From Mucilaginibacter sp. KACC 22773 (GTDB lineage: Bacteria; Bacteroidota; Bacteroidia; Sphingobacteriales; Sphingobacteriaceae), in NCBI RefSeq assembly GCF_028736215.1, contig NZ_CP117883.1, positions 4,774,001 to 4,838,000 on the forward strand: a DNA stretch of 64,000 nt. Reading direction: 5' to 3'. Made by a program: the position numbers and the translations under genes. Below are positions 1 to 9,841 of this stretch, one piece after another. Below the pieces are notes generated by a model that worked only from the letters and a program-made list of their open reading frames with translations, made no database searches and was not told the origin of the DNA. Position 1 is the stretch's first letter, and every line of letters begins with the position of its first letter.

Positions 1-1
1 T

Positions 2-844
2 CCGGCTGGTGTGGCAACAACCGCCGCCGATAAGCCTTTCAACCTTAATTATGGCATTCACGATGGGATGTTTAAAAACCATGCCGGCGATAATTTTGTT
101 GAGCAGATAAAATTTGCGTATGATAAAGGCTTTCGCTCCATCGAGGATAATGGCATGAGCCACCGTACCGAAGATGAGCAGAAAAAAATTGGCGATACCC
201 TGGCCAAACTGGGCATGGCCATGGGCGTATTTGTTCAGCCAGGTTTGGGTAATGATAGCAACATGCTGGCATCGGGCAAGGCCGACCAGGTAGAGAAATT
301 TATTGCATCGTGCAAACAGGCGGTAGAAATAGCCAAACGCATCAACAGCAAACTGGTAACTGTTGTACCCGGCGATTTTGTGCGCAACCTGCCCATTGGA
401 ATACAAACCGGCAATGTGATAGAAGCTATTAAAAAAGGCACCGCCATTTTAGAGCCCCACGGCGTTATCATGGTGCTTGAGCCGTTAAGCGATAACCCCG
501 ATCTTTTCCTGCGTACACCCGACCAGGCTTACGCCATTTGCAAGGCCGTGGGCAGCCCGTCGTGCAAAATATTGTATGATATGTATCACGTACAGCGCAA
601 CCAGGGCAACATTATCCCTACCCTTGATTTGGTTTACGACGAAATAGGCTACTACCAAATTGGCGATAACCCCGGCCGCAAAGAACCTGGCACCGGCGAG
701 GTAAATTATAAAAATATATTCAAACACATTTATAACAAGGGCTATCGTGGCGTTTTAGGCATGGAACATGGCACCGCCGGGCAAGGAAAAGAAGGCGAAC
801 TGGCGCTGATAAAAGCTTACAGGGAGGCCGACAGTTTTATGTAG
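2..844 (+). CDS. Hydroxypyruvate isomerase-like TIM-barrel protein, 5' end cut by window
   Basis: This is a xylose-isomerase-like TIM barrel of the hydroxypyruvate isomerase / sugar phosphate isomerase-epimerase type. The reading frame is open to the left edge, so the true start, probably with an export signal, lies outside the window. A GTG at 11 is only an internal codon. Counting from that GTG, the metal-binding and catalytic acids typical of the family are visible: Glu157 in VLEPL, Asp190 in YDMYH, the IGDNPGR segment, and Glu252 in GMEHG. Proteins of this type interconvert small keto and aldehyde acids or sugars and often sit in sugar catabolism loci in Bacteroidota. The exact substrate cannot be read from the sequence. 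The next gene starts 47 bp downstream on the same strand. Confidence 0.8.
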   Translation, partial: PAGVATTAADKPFNLNYGIHDGMFKNHAGDNFVEQIKFAYDKGFRSIEDNGMSHRTEDEQKKIGDTLAKLGMAMGVFVQPGLGNDSNMLASGKADQVEKFIASCKQAVEIAKRINSKLVTVVPGDFVRNLPIGIQTGNVIEAIKKGTAILEPHGVIMVLEPLSDNPDLFLRTPDQAYAICKAVGSPSCKILYDMYHVQRNQGNIIPTLDLVYDEIGYYQIGDNPGRKEPGTGEVNYKNIFKHIYNKGYRGVLGMEHGTAGQGKEGELALIKAYREADSFM

Positions 845-891
845 CATTCCTATGAATTTGCTACCACATAACATTACCTGCATCACTATAA

Positions 892-2049
892 ATGAAATTT
901 AAACTTACCCTGCTGCTGCTATTTATATCGGGTACCACATTTGCACAGGACAGCGTGCTTGCCCGTAAACTGGTTGATACCCTTACTTCCCCCTATTTTT
1001 GGGGCCGCGGCTATACCCATGATGGCGTGCATAAGGCTGCGGTATTTATATCGGCACAGTTTAAAAGCTATGGAGTAAAACCAATGGCGGGCAAAAATTA
1101 CCTGCAGGAGTTTAGTTACCCGGTTAATATTTTCCCCGGTAAAATGGATGTGGCCATCAACGGGGTTAAGCTTATCCCCGGCAAAGAGTTTATTGTGAGC
1201 CCCGATAGCCGTGGGGTAACAGGCACAGGCAGGCTGGAACAAACCGATAGCACTCATTTTGTTGATAAACAAAACCGTGTCATTGTATCTTTAGAGGATA
1301 AGCTTACCTGGTCGGTTGAAGGCAAGGCGTTGGATTTTACATTGATACAGGTTGATAAAAAGGCGCTGAAACAGGCACCCTCTTTGTTAACTGTAGCTAT
1401 AGAAAATAAACTCATCCCCGATTTTAAAACAGCCAATGTTTGTGGAGTAGTAAAGGGAACGGTTAAGCCCGATTCGATGATAGTGATTACCGCTCATTAT
1501 GATCATTTGGGGGGCATGGGCAGCGGTACCTATTTCCCCGGCGCCAACGATAATGCCAGCGGCCTAACGCAAATGCTGAGCCTGGCCAAATATTACGCGG
1601 CAAACCCACAGCCCTATACCATGGCCTTTATAGCTTTTTCGGGCGAGGAAGCTGGCTTGCTTGGCTCAAAATACTTTACCGAAAACCCTTTGATAGATTT
1701 AAAGAAGATCCGTTTTTTAATTAACCTTGATTTGAACGGTACCGGTATTGAAGGGATCACCGTGGTAAACGCCACCGTTTATCCACAAGAATTTGCCGCT
1801 ATGCAACGGATAAATGATGATAACCACTATTTTGTTAAAGTAGCCAAACGTGGCAAAGCTGCCAATAGCGATCATTATTTATTTACCGAGAAAGGGGTGC
1901 CCGCATTTTTTATTTACACCTTGGGCGGCATAAAAGCTTATCATGACGTATTTGATATCAGCGCCACGCTACCTTTAAATAAATATAAAGAGCTGTTTGG
2001 GCTCATTGTTAAGTTCAACAGTTCGCTAATGCAAAACGCCAGGCCCTAA
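892..2049 (+). CDS. Secreted M28-family zinc metallopeptidase
   Basis: A 385-residue exported aminopeptidase-like protein. Residues 1-19 form a signal peptide ending TTFAQ. The C-terminal half carries the complete M28 co-catalytic zinc set: His202 in HYDHLG, Asp220 in GANDNASG, Glu252/Glu253 in SGEEAGLLGS, Asp280 in NLDLNG and His351 in YHD. The N-terminal half (about 60-180) resembles the protease-associated-type region usual in secreted M28 enzymes, but it is divergent. The family removes N-terminal amino acids from peptides in the periplasm or outside the cell. It follows the isomerase gene by 47 bp and may be co-transcribed with it. It converges on the CLC gene, with about 57 bp between stop codons and no clear terminator seen there. 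Confidence 0.88.
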   Translation: MKFKLTLLLLFISGTTFAQDSVLARKLVDTLTSPYFWGRGYTHDGVHKAAVFISAQFKSYGVKPMAGKNYLQEFSYPVNIFPGKMDVAINGVKLIPGKEFIVSPDSRGVTGTGRLEQTDSTHFVDKQNRVIVSLEDKLTWSVEGKALDFTLIQVDKKALKQAPSLLTVAIENKLIPDFKTANVCGVVKGTVKPDSMIVITAHYDHLGGMGSGTYFPGANDNASGLTQMLSLAKYYAANPQPYTMAFIAFSGEEAGLLGSKYFTENPLIDLKKIRFLINLDLNGTGIEGITVVNATVYPQEFAAMQRINDDNHYFVKVAKRGKAANSDHYLFTEKGVPAFFIYTLGGIKAYHDVFDISATLPLNKYKELFGLIVKFNSSLMQNARP

Positions 2050-2106
2050 TACCGCAAAAAAATGTTTTGTCTGTGCTATTTCAATTATTTTACACCCCGG
2101 TATATT

Positions 2107-3894
2107 TCAGATAAACAAATCACTCGCCTTATGCTGTGCAATAATAACCTCCCGGTATTTACTTAGCAGGGCCGATTTGGATATAAAGCCAATGAATAAG
2201 CCATCCTTTGCTACCGGCAGCTGCCATACATCAATGGCATCAAAAGTTTCCATCACGCTGCTGGCGGGTTGTTCGTAATCAATTATTGTTGGTGGTACCG
2301 TCATAATATCGGCGATGGTTTCGTCTGCTATCTCCTGGTTAAACAGGCGGCGGCGTATATCGTCAATCAATACTACTCCTTCCAATCTTCCGTCCTCTTT
2401 AAGTACCGGGAATATATTGGCATCCGTTACCGCAAGTATCTTATAAAAATCGTTAACGGTAGTTTGCTTGTCAACCGCCGTATATTTCCTATTGATGATA
2501 CTATCAAGTGATATCGCGTTCAGCATGCTGTAATCCTGGCCCGGATGGATATCTTTTTCGTGAATGAGGTGTTGCCAGTAAATATTGTGGGGCGATGACA
2601 GGCGCGATATGATGTAGGATATAGATGATACAATCATCAGCGGGATAAACAACACATACCCCCCGGTAATTTCGGCAATCAAAAATATGGCGGTGAGTGG
2701 GGCATGCATTACGCCGCTTAACGCGCCGGCCATGCCTACTGCTATAAAATTAACGGTATTTAAATGTATCAACCCGGTAAGATTTACTCCATAAGCCACC
2801 GTTAAACCTAAAAATGCACCGGTAAACATGGTGGGCGCAAACGAGCCCCCGTTGCCGCCCGAGCCAAGGGTTATACCGCTGGCAATTATTTTCATGAAAA
2901 CCAGCGCGATGATAAAAACGAGCATAAACCACTGGTTTGACAGCCAGCCCGCAAATAATGATTCGTCTTTAAGCGCATCAATATTGCCATTTAAAATAGC
3001 CTGTAGGTAATGGTAACCTTCGCCGAATAATTGCGGAAACACCAAAATAATAAGGCCCAGGAACAAACCGCCTAAAAGCGCGCGCACATACCTGTTTTGT
3101 TTTTTAAGAATACCGCCCTCCAGCTTACCCCCAACTTTATTAATATATATGGCCATCCAGCCGCTAAACAGGCCCAGCAGAATGTAAAAAGGAATAGCCA
3201 TAACTACCCAACCCTCGGTAACCAGGTGGAATAACTGCCCCGAGTATAATAACTTGGACACTACAACCCCCGTTGCAGATGCAATGAGCAAAGGAATAAA
3301 AGTTGGGATGGTAATTTCGCCTATCAATATTTCTAACGAAAACAGCACCCCCGCAATGGGGCTGTTAAATACGGCCGCGATACCTGCCGATGCGCCAGCG
3401 GCCAGCAATACTGTTTTTTCATAAGGCGTAAGCTTAAAAAACTTGCCCACGTTTGAGCCTATGGCAGCGCCTGTAGCTACAATAGGCGCCTCTAACCCCG
3501 CCGAGCCGCCAAAACCTACCGTTAACGAACTGGTTACAATGTGTGAGTAAATGTTATTGAGCCTGATGTTCGACCGGTTCTTTTTGATATTGGCCAGGAT
3601 ACTACCTATCCCCTTTTGAATTTTATCGCGATTGCCCAGATGCTGCCAGGTTACCGCTAAAAAGATGCCAAGCGCGGGCAAAAAAACGTAGGCTATGTGA
3701 TAATAAAGGTGCGATGAAATATTACGGCTTACATCCTCTATAAAATGCACCAGGAATTTTAAGACAATGGCAGCAAGGCCGCCAAAAAAGCCGACAAACA
3801 CACTACAATAAATTAAAAAGTTCCGTTGGCTATTACGCCTCAGGCGCCAGCGGTTTATTTTATAAGAGATTGTTTTTAACACGGATTTCACCAA
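2107..3894 (-). CDS. CLC-family chloride channel/transporter with CBS pair
   Basis: A 595-residue integral membrane CLC protein moving chloride or another anion across the inner membrane. About ten hydrophobic segments fill residues 25-435. Signature filter motifs are present: GGSAGLEAP at 129-137, whose Glu135 aligns with the gating glutamate; NSPIAGVLF at 178-185; and GSGGNGGSFAP at 344-354. Residues 460-590 form a cytoplasmic pair of CBS domains, likely sensing nucleotides. After Glu188 the position of the internal proton glutamate of exchanger CLCs seems to be Ile, which would favour a channel or an uncoupled mode (inference). The start is uncertain: the longest frame begins with TTG at 3894, followed by GTG codons at 3891 and 3882, and no ATG occurs near. 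All of these lie inside an intergenic inverted repeat. Confidence 0.87.
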   Translation of the reverse strand: MVKSVLKTISYKINRWRLRRNSQRNFLIYCSVFVGFFGGLAAIVLKFLVHFIEDVSRNISSHLYYHIAYVFLPALGIFLAVTWQHLGNRDKIQKGIGSILANIKKNRSNIRLNNIYSHIVTSSLTVGFGGSAGLEAPIVATGAAIGSNVGKFFKLTPYEKTVLLAAGASAGIAAVFNSPIAGVLFSLEILIGEITIPTFIPLLIASATGVVVSKLLYSGQLFHLVTEGWVVMAIPFYILLGLFSGWMAIYINKVGGKLEGGILKKQNRYVRALLGGLFLGLIILVFPQLFGEGYHYLQAILNGNIDALKDESLFAGWLSNQWFMLVFIIALVFMKIIASGITLGSGGNGGSFAPTMFTGAFLGLTVAYGVNLTGLIHLNTVNFIAVGMAGALSGVMHAPLTAIFLIAEITGGYVLFIPLMIVSSISYIISRLSSPHNIYWQHLIHEKDIHPGQDYSMLNAISLDSIINRKYTAVDKQTTVNDFYKILAVTDANIFPVLKEDGRLEGVVLIDDIRRRLFNQEIADETIADIMTVPPTIIDYEQPASSVMETFDAIDVWQLPVAKDGLFIGFISKSALLSKYREVIIAQHKASDLFI

Positions 3895-4050
3895 TTAGGT
3901 CGAATTAACACCAATTCCACCACACACTGCAAGTTATAAAATTTGATAATCATTCGTTAAAATTCATTCTACTTATAAAATCCGGACTTCATTAATTCGT
4001 GTCTGTTCAATTCAATTCGTGCAATTGGTGTATAAAATTCGCGTAATTCG
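3880..4050. repeat. Intergenic inverted repeat of CACCAATT/CACGAATT-like words
   Basis: Between the divergent CLC and purM genes. The left half (3880-3921) repeats words such as CACGGATTT, CACCAATT and CGAATTAACACCAATT. The right half (about 3992-4050) repeats the reverse complements AATTCGTG, CAATTGGTG and AATTCGCG. The two halves can pair imperfectly around a 70-nt spacer. The repeat reaches into the N-terminal codons of the CLC gene and ends about 15 bp before the purM ATG. It is one of several similar elements in this window, each with its own word. Confidence 0.6.
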
Positions 4051-4065
4051 TGCGTATATTTGCCC

Positions 4066-5247
4066 ATGATTTCTTCGCAAAGATATGATCAAAGGGGTGT
4101 ATCTGCCTCTAAAGATGATGTACATAATGCCATTAAAAACATTGATAAGGGCATATTTCCAAAAGCATTCTGCAAAATAGTACCCGATATATTAACCAAG
4201 GACGACGCGTATTGCAATATTATGCATGCCGATGGCGCGGGCACCAAATCGTCATTAGCGTATACTTACTGGAAAGAGACCGGCGATATATCTGTATGGC
4301 GCGGCATTGCACAGGATGCAATTATCATGAACCTTGATGATTTACTTTGTGTGGGCGCAACGGATAACATCCTGCTATCATCAACCATTGGCCGTAATAA
4401 AAACCTGATACCCGGCGAAGTTATTGCCGCCATTATAAACGGCACCGAAGAAATTTTAAGCGAACTGCGCGATGCCGGTATAGGCATTTACTCAACCGGT
4501 GGCGAAACTGCCGATGTAGGCGACCTGGTGCGCACTATCATTGTAGATTCTACCGTTACCTGCCGTATGCCGCGTACCGATGTTATCTCAAACCACCGCA
4601 TTCAGCCGGGCGATGTTATTGTTGGGCTTGCATCATATGGCCAGGCCACTTACGAAAAAGAATACAACGGTGGCATGGGCTCAAACGGGCTTACATCTGC
4701 CCGTCATGATGTATTTAACAAAACCATCGCCGATAAATATCCCGAAAGTTATGACCCGGCCATCCCCTATCAGCTCATCTTCAGCGGCAGTAAAAATCTT
4801 ACCGACCTGGTTGATATCGGCAACGGCCAAACCATTACCGCAGGCAAACTGGTATTAAGTGCCACACGCACCTATGCACCTATTATAAAAGCCATACTTG
4901 ATAAATACCGAAGTGAGATTAACGGCATGGTACATTGTAGTGGCGGTGCGCAAACCAAAGTGCTGCACTTTATTGATGAGCTGCATATTATCAAAGACAA
5001 CCTTTTCCCTGTTCCTCCATTATTTAAACTCATTCAGCAGGAATCAAAAACCAGCTGGCAGGAAATGTACAAGGTATTTAACATGGGCCACCGGATGGAG
5101 CTTTATGTGCCTTCAGAAGTAGCTGATGATTTGATAGCCATCTCAAAAAGTTTTGGCGTTGACGCACAGGTTATTGGCCGGGTAGAAAAGGCCGACACTA
5201 AAAAGGTAACCGTAACATCGGAGTTTGGGGTGTTTGAGTACGAGTAA
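4066..5247 (+). CDS. purM: Phosphoribosylformylglycinamidine cyclo-ligase (AIR synthase)
   Basis: PurM of de novo purine synthesis, converting FGAM plus ATP to AIR in the cytosol. The PurM-like fold is recognisable from HADGAGTKSSLAY near residues 50-62, STGGETADVGDLV near 145-157 (family form GGETAEMPG), and the C-terminal subdomain with MGHRMELYV. The length of 393 residues is longer than the roughly 345 of Proteobacterial PurM but usual for the Bacteroidota form. The start is set at ATG 4066; a TTG two codons earlier (4060) is a poorer choice. It stands alone between the word-repeat region and a hydroxylase gene, not in a pur operon. Confidence 0.9.
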   Translation: MISSQRYDQRGVSASKDDVHNAIKNIDKGIFPKAFCKIVPDILTKDDAYCNIMHADGAGTKSSLAYTYWKETGDISVWRGIAQDAIIMNLDDLLCVGATDNILLSSTIGRNKNLIPGEVIAAIINGTEEILSELRDAGIGIYSTGGETADVGDLVRTIIVDSTVTCRMPRTDVISNHRIQPGDVIVGLASYGQATYEKEYNGGMGSNGLTSARHDVFNKTIADKYPESYDPAIPYQLIFSGSKNLTDLVDIGNGQTITAGKLVLSATRTYAPIIKAILDKYRSEINGMVHCSGGAQTKVLHFIDELHIIKDNLFPVPPLFKLIQQESKTSWQEMYKVFNMGHRMELYVPSEVADDLIAISKSFGVDAQVIGRVEKADTKKVTVTSEFGVFEYE

Positions 5248-5385
5248 ACCGGCTCGAGGATCGGGTTGCGGGGATCGGGTGACTTAGAACGGGCTGTTGC
5301 AAGTGTAAACACGATGATCATACACAAATAAATTACCAAAATCGCGAACCGGGTAGCCCGCACCGCGCTCCCTAAATCTCTCCTT

Positions 5386-6075
5386 ATGCTCAGGTTCCTA
5401 TCGGCACAGCCACCATTTAGCTTATTGGGCATATTTTTGGCCGAAAACCTGCTGGTTACCGCAATGGCTCTGGCCTTTGGTTACCTTGTACTCAAACTTA
5501 ACGGGAAGTCGGTAAAAGCAGCTTCGCGCAGCGAGGTACTGATTTGCCTGCTCACTAATGCAATCAACACTATTATCACTTACACCGGTTTTTGGCTGTG
5601 GCACCACGGTTATATCGTGATGAATTTCGAGATTAACTGGTTTATCCTGGTTGATTTTATGATTTTGTTTATGCTGATGGATCTGGCCATGTTTACTTTC
5701 CATTACGTTATCCATCATTCGGTTATTTACAAAGCTATCCACCGTTTCCATCATCATTACGCCGATCCTATCCCAATTGATCTTTTTGTGCTGCATCCGG
5801 TAGAAACTGTTGGCTTTGGGTCATTGTGGCTTATCATAATCGCCATGTTTAATTTTAATTTTTATGCGATTTTGGTCTACCTTACAGTAAATGTTTTTTT
5901 TGGCATTATGGGGCATTTAGGAATCGAGCCTATCCCCGCGGCTATCAGGAAAGCTATCCCTTTCCGATACCTCGGCACATCATCATTTCATCATAACCAT
6001 CATTTAAATATCCATTATAATTATGGCTTTTATACCACCATATGGGATAAGTTGTTTAAAACTTATAAGGGATAA
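5386..6075 (+). CDS. Sterol desaturase / fatty acid hydroxylase superfamily membrane protein
   Basis: A 229-residue polytopic membrane protein with the di-iron histidine clusters of the fatty acid hydroxylase superfamily: H106-x3-H110-H111, H119-x2-H122-H123 and H202-x2-H205-H206. Hydrophobic segments lie around 12-37, 52-75, 85-105 and 145-175. Members hydroxylate or desaturate lipids, carotenoids or sterol-like substrates using O2. The substrate here is not evident. The gene ends 17 bp before a strong bidirectional terminator shared with the converging TonB receptor gene. Confidence 0.85.
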   Translation: MLRFLSAQPPFSLLGIFLAENLLVTAMALAFGYLVLKLNGKSVKAASRSEVLICLLTNAINTIITYTGFWLWHHGYIVMNFEINWFILVDFMILFMLMDLAMFTFHYVIHHSVIYKAIHRFHHHYADPIPIDLFVLHPVETVGFGSLWLIIIAMFNFNFYAILVYLTVNVFFGIMGHLGIEPIPAAIRKAIPFRYLGTSSFHHNHHLNIHYNYGFYTTIWDKLFKTYKG

Positions 6076-6092
6076 GCAAATAGTTTAATACG

Positions 6093-6144
6093 CTATAAAA
6101 ACAAAAAACCCGGCCAAAATTGGCCGGGTTTTTTGTTTTTATAG
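6093..6144. terminator. Bidirectional intrinsic terminator
   Basis: A perfect 25-bp inverted repeat around a 2-nt centre (6118-6119), with a CCCGGCC core flanked by an A-rich run on the left and a T-rich run on the right. It sits between two convergent genes, so it can stop transcription from both sides. Confidence 0.93.
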
Positions 6145-6154
6145 TTAGATGTTA

Positions 6155-9100
6155 TTAGTTAAATATATAACGTAAACCTAACTGAGCCTGCCAGCGTGAA
6201 GCCTGGCTGATATCGGCTTTGTATGATGATTGCAACGGAACTAAGTTAGTTGCATCAAGATACGGGAATGAGTATGTAGCTTGTTTTTGACCGGCTGCAT
6301 TGGTGATAGTACCCATGTATTTGGTAACAGCTGATGAACCGTTGCTGAAACCGGTAAATGAGTTTTGATAAACGCCCCAGTTACGGTTAAGTAAATTACC
6401 AATATTGATGATATCTAAAGATATTTCAATCGTGTTTTTTACTTTACCAGCAGTTACAAAGAAATCCTGTGCAATGTGTAAATCGGCTCTTTTAAAGGTT
6501 GGCAATATAGCACCGTTCCTTTGAGCATATTCGCCCCTGTGTTTGCTCAGGTATGGATCCTGGTTAATGAAGTTATTTAACTGGCTCCAAAGCTGATCTG
6601 CTGTACGCAAGTCTTTTGCATCATTTGGCACCAGTGTGATGTCACCTTTGTTTTTAGGGATGAACATTAAATCGTTGGTAGCGCCATCACCGTTTGGATC
6701 GCCCGAGGTAATGTAAGACACAGCACCATTGTTAGCAGCTTCAAATATTAAACCTATGGTTGTTGCAGCGTGTTTAAAGTACTCATGCTTGTATGAGAAT
6801 GAAGCAATTACCCTGTTTGGCTGTACGTATGAGCTATTTGAAAGGTTATCGGCATTAGGATTACCTGCCACGTAACGGGTGCTCCAGATAGTTGATGCTG
6901 TTGAACCACCATCGTTAACATCTTTTGAACCAGTGTGAGTGTAAGCTACGTTAGCATATAATCCGTTGCTGAAGCTTTTTTGTAACTGGGCAGTAACAAA
7001 GTATGAATAACCTTTGCTGGTATTGGTCATGTAATACAAACCGGTGATAGATGGGTTTGCAGCAGTTGCAGCAGCAGCGGCAGGAGTTGTGTTTTTTGAA
7101 TCGTAACGGATTTGACCTTCAGCACCGGCTAATGTTGAATAGCCATCAGATAGTACCAGGTTTTGGTGGTAAATAGCATTAACATCTTTTGTATATGAAC
7201 CTTCTAATGTAGCAATGATACCACCTGGCAATCTTTGATCGATAGCTAAGTTTGATCTCCAGATTTTAGGATATTTCAATTTAGGATCGGCAATATCCAA
7301 CTCATATGATGTGTTTGCTACACCAGCGCCGGCAGCCGGGCGATTAGCGTTAACATTAGGATTGAAGATCAAACGCGGATCGTTAGGAGTGGCGGCTTTG
7401 GTTACAGAGTATGAACCAAATAATACACCATTGTTTGATGCCTGGTTAGATATCCATACAAATGGTACTGTACCGGCAAACAAACCTGTTCCGCCACGTA
7501 ATTGTGTAGTACCATCGCCAAATACATCGTAGTTAAAACCTAAACGTGGTGATAATTGCACCCTGTTTTTAGGCAATACCGATGGATCAACATGCATACC
7601 GCCCTGGAATGTTAAAGGAGGTACATTAGCATTTTGCTGTAATGTTGTTGGGAATACGTCATAATCAGCACGTAGACCGTAAGTCACTCTTAAGTTATCG
7701 GTAACATGCCATTTATCCTGTATGTAAGCGCTATATATAGAAGCGTTGATTTTGGCATAAGGGAACGAACCATCCGGCAATGCCGAGTTACGTGTTGAAT
7801 ACTGAGTAGCCGGTAAGCCATTCAGGAAATCGTAAGCCGAGTTATAAGTATATAAGCCATTGTAATTTGGCGCAAAACCGTTAGTATAACGCTGTGCCTG
7901 GCCGGTAATACCAATAGTAACCTCATGTTTACCTTTATACCAGGTTAAATCATCGGAAAACTGAAGGATGTTTGTACTTAATAGGTTATTTGCGGTAAAT
8001 AACTCATAACCAAAACTGGTTGTAACAGCCGACGCGGTAGTTTCCTTACCGGTAGATGGATCATAAACACCATTGCCTATATCAACCATTGGTATAGCTG
8101 CGCCGCCTAATGATGCACGATAATCGCGCAGGGCAGAGTAGCCGGCAGTTAACCTGTTTGAGAATGAATTGCTGATACGGGTATCTAACTCGATAATACC
8201 GATGTTAAAGTTGTTGTTGATACGGTAACCTGATCCGTAAAAAGGCAATGTAGTAACACCGGCAGCGCGGGTTGTATTGCTGATACCAACAATACCTGAG
8301 TTACTTGCAGGCTGATCTTTGTACGATTTCAAATAAAAATATTTAGCACTTAAAGTGTTATTTTTATTGATGTTCCAATCCAATTTAACGGTTATTTTAT
8401 CGCTGTGGGTGGTATAGCTGTAGCCCTGGTAAGCACCCGGATCATAGCTATATTTTGATTTCAGGTAATCAGAGATAGAGTTTAACGTTGCAGCATCAGC
8501 CTGTGATACAGTTGCACCACTTACGCCGGGGGCAGCAGCTACGTATGCGGTAGCCGGTGCGCTGATTCTTTCCTGCTCACCTGATAAAAAGAAGAACAAT
8601 TTATTTTTTATGATTGGGCCACCAATGCTTAAACCATCCTGGTGATAGTTAAAAGGCGTTTTAACAATGTCGGTTACACCTGCATGGTAACCGGTAAGAC
8701 CGGTGCTGCGGATGTAATCATAAACAGTACCTTTAAACTCGTTTGTACCCGATTTTACTACAGTGTTAACACCTGCACCTGTAAAGTTACCCTGGCGAAC
8801 GTCATAAGGAGCAATATCAACCTGGATTTGGTCAATCGCATCTAATGAAATAGGCTGTGAACTTGTTTGGCCACCCAAAGTACCTGATAAACCGAATGAG
8901 TTGTTAAACAACGCACCATCAACAGTGATGTTGTTGTAACCGCTGCTACGGCCGCCAAAACTTAAACCGTTTGCAGATGGTGTAAGTTTGGTAAAATCAG
9001 ATAATGAACGGTTAATGGTAGGCAAGCTTTCAATTTGCTGGCGGCTAATAGTTTCGCGGGCGCCGGTACGTGAAGAGTTAATTACTTTACTTCCCGAAGC

Positions 9101-9472
9101 TGTTACCTTTACTTCGCCTAAAGTAGCTGTATTATCCTCAAGCGCTGCAGAAAGCTTTTGATCCTGGCCGATAGACAAGGTAATGTTATCCTGCTGAAAA
9201 GTTTTGTAACCAATAAAGCTTACTTTAAAGGTGTACGGACCGCCAACCCTTAAGTTGGGAATGTTAAACCGGCCATCCGAACGGCTAACAGTTGCATACA
9301 CCGTACCGGTTGGCACGTGTGTAATGGTTACAGTTGCACCCGGGATAGCACCTTTTGCATCGGTAACGATACCGTTAATGCTTGCGGTGGTAACACCCTG
9401 GGCAGCCGCATTCCTGTTTATAAGGAATGTAAAACCGGTTAATAATAATAAAAGAAGTAAATGCTTCCTCAT
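6155..9472 (-). CDS. Oar-like TonB-dependent outer membrane receptor
   Basis: An 1105-residue outer membrane protein. The signal peptide covers residues 1-24 (NRNAAAQG). A carboxypeptidase-regulatory-like beta-sandwich covers about 28-112 (INGIVTDAKGAIPGATVTI). A TonB plug follows at about 125-260, with GGRSSGYNNITVDG, then a large barrel ending in RYIFN with a terminal aromatic residue. The layout matches Oar-type receptors rather than SusC, and there is no SusD partner beside it. The ligand is unknown. It is monocistronic, with a promoter just upstream and a strong terminator downstream. Confidence 0.9.
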   Translation of the reverse strand: MRKHLLLLLLLTGFTFLINRNAAAQGVTTASINGIVTDAKGAIPGATVTITHVPTGTVYATVSRSDGRFNIPNLRVGGPYTFKVSFIGYKTFQQDNITLSIGQDQKLSAALEDNTATLGEVKVTASGSKVINSSRTGARETISRQQIESLPTINRSLSDFTKLTPSANGLSFGGRSSGYNNITVDGALFNNSFGLSGTLGGQTSSQPISLDAIDQIQVDIAPYDVRQGNFTGAGVNTVVKSGTNEFKGTVYDYIRSTGLTGYHAGVTDIVKTPFNYHQDGLSIGGPIIKNKLFFFLSGEQERISAPATAYVAAAPGVSGATVSQADAATLNSISDYLKSKYSYDPGAYQGYSYTTHSDKITVKLDWNINKNNTLSAKYFYLKSYKDQPASNSGIVGISNTTRAAGVTTLPFYGSGYRINNNFNIGIIELDTRISNSFSNRLTAGYSALRDYRASLGGAAIPMVDIGNGVYDPSTGKETTASAVTTSFGYELFTANNLLSTNILQFSDDLTWYKGKHEVTIGITGQAQRYTNGFAPNYNGLYTYNSAYDFLNGLPATQYSTRNSALPDGSFPYAKINASIYSAYIQDKWHVTDNLRVTYGLRADYDVFPTTLQQNANVPPLTFQGGMHVDPSVLPKNRVQLSPRLGFNYDVFGDGTTQLRGGTGLFAGTVPFVWISNQASNNGVLFGSYSVTKAATPNDPRLIFNPNVNANRPAAGAGVANTSYELDIADPKLKYPKIWRSNLAIDQRLPGGIIATLEGSYTKDVNAIYHQNLVLSDGYSTLAGAEGQIRYDSKNTTPAAAAATAANPSITGLYYMTNTSKGYSYFVTAQLQKSFSNGLYANVAYTHTGSKDVNDGGSTASTIWSTRYVAGNPNADNLSNSSYVQPNRVIASFSYKHEYFKHAATTIGLIFEAANNGAVSYITSGDPNGDGATNDLMFIPKNKGDITLVPNDAKDLRTADQLWSQLNNFINQDPYLSKHRGEYAQRNGAILPTFKRADLHIAQDFFVTAGKVKNTIEISLDIINIGNLLNRNWGVYQNSFTGFSNGSSAVTKYMGTITNAAGQKQATYSFPYLDATNLVPLQSSYKADISQASRWQAQLGLRYIFN

Positions 9473-9510
9473 AAATTGCTTTTTTAATTATACTTTGAGT
9501 TAATTGTGGA

Positions 9511-9538
9511 CAAAGATAACTAATCCCCTGATTGCCAA
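9511..9538 (-). promoter_or_regulatory. Bacteroidota-type promoter for the Oar-like receptor
   Basis: On the minus strand a TTG (9536-9538) is followed after 17 nt by TATCTTTG (9511-9518), matching the Bacteroidota sigma-ABfr consensus TTG-N17-23-TAnnTTTG. Transcription would start about 30 nt before the ATG at 9472. In the rest of the 370-bp gap up to the lpd gene at 9842 I saw no gene. One short minus-strand frame there has no support. Confidence 0.6.
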
Positions 9539-9841
9539 TGTTAAGTTTATGTTAACAATCGTTGAGTATTTTTCAACATTATGTCATAAAATCATATAAA
9601 ATGCATAGTAAACAGGTAGATTTAATGTAATATTTGTAATTATCTTGTTACTTAATCTTGTACTTCCATACGCCGGTAAAAATATTTTTTTTGTCGTGGC
9701 GATGAAATGTACACTTTTCTCATTTCGCCCCTTTTTACTTAGCTTTGCGCCTTTAAAATGTAGCCCCCTGCGTTCATCACACATCCGGCTATAAATCCGT
9801 TCAAAACAAAAATTTAGTTATCAAAGTATATCAATAAAAAT

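Noticed and set aside
4055..4062. TATATTTG as a -7 promoter box for purM
   Set aside because: It ends 3 nt before the chosen ATG, so transcription would begin inside the gene.
5248..5385. GGGATCGGGT repeats before the hydroxylase gene
   Set aside because: Only two partial copies and no clear pairing arm; too weak to call.
9584..9784. 66-codon minus-strand frame between the TonB receptor and lpd
   Set aside because: No signal, domain or start context, and atypical composition; it is probably chance.
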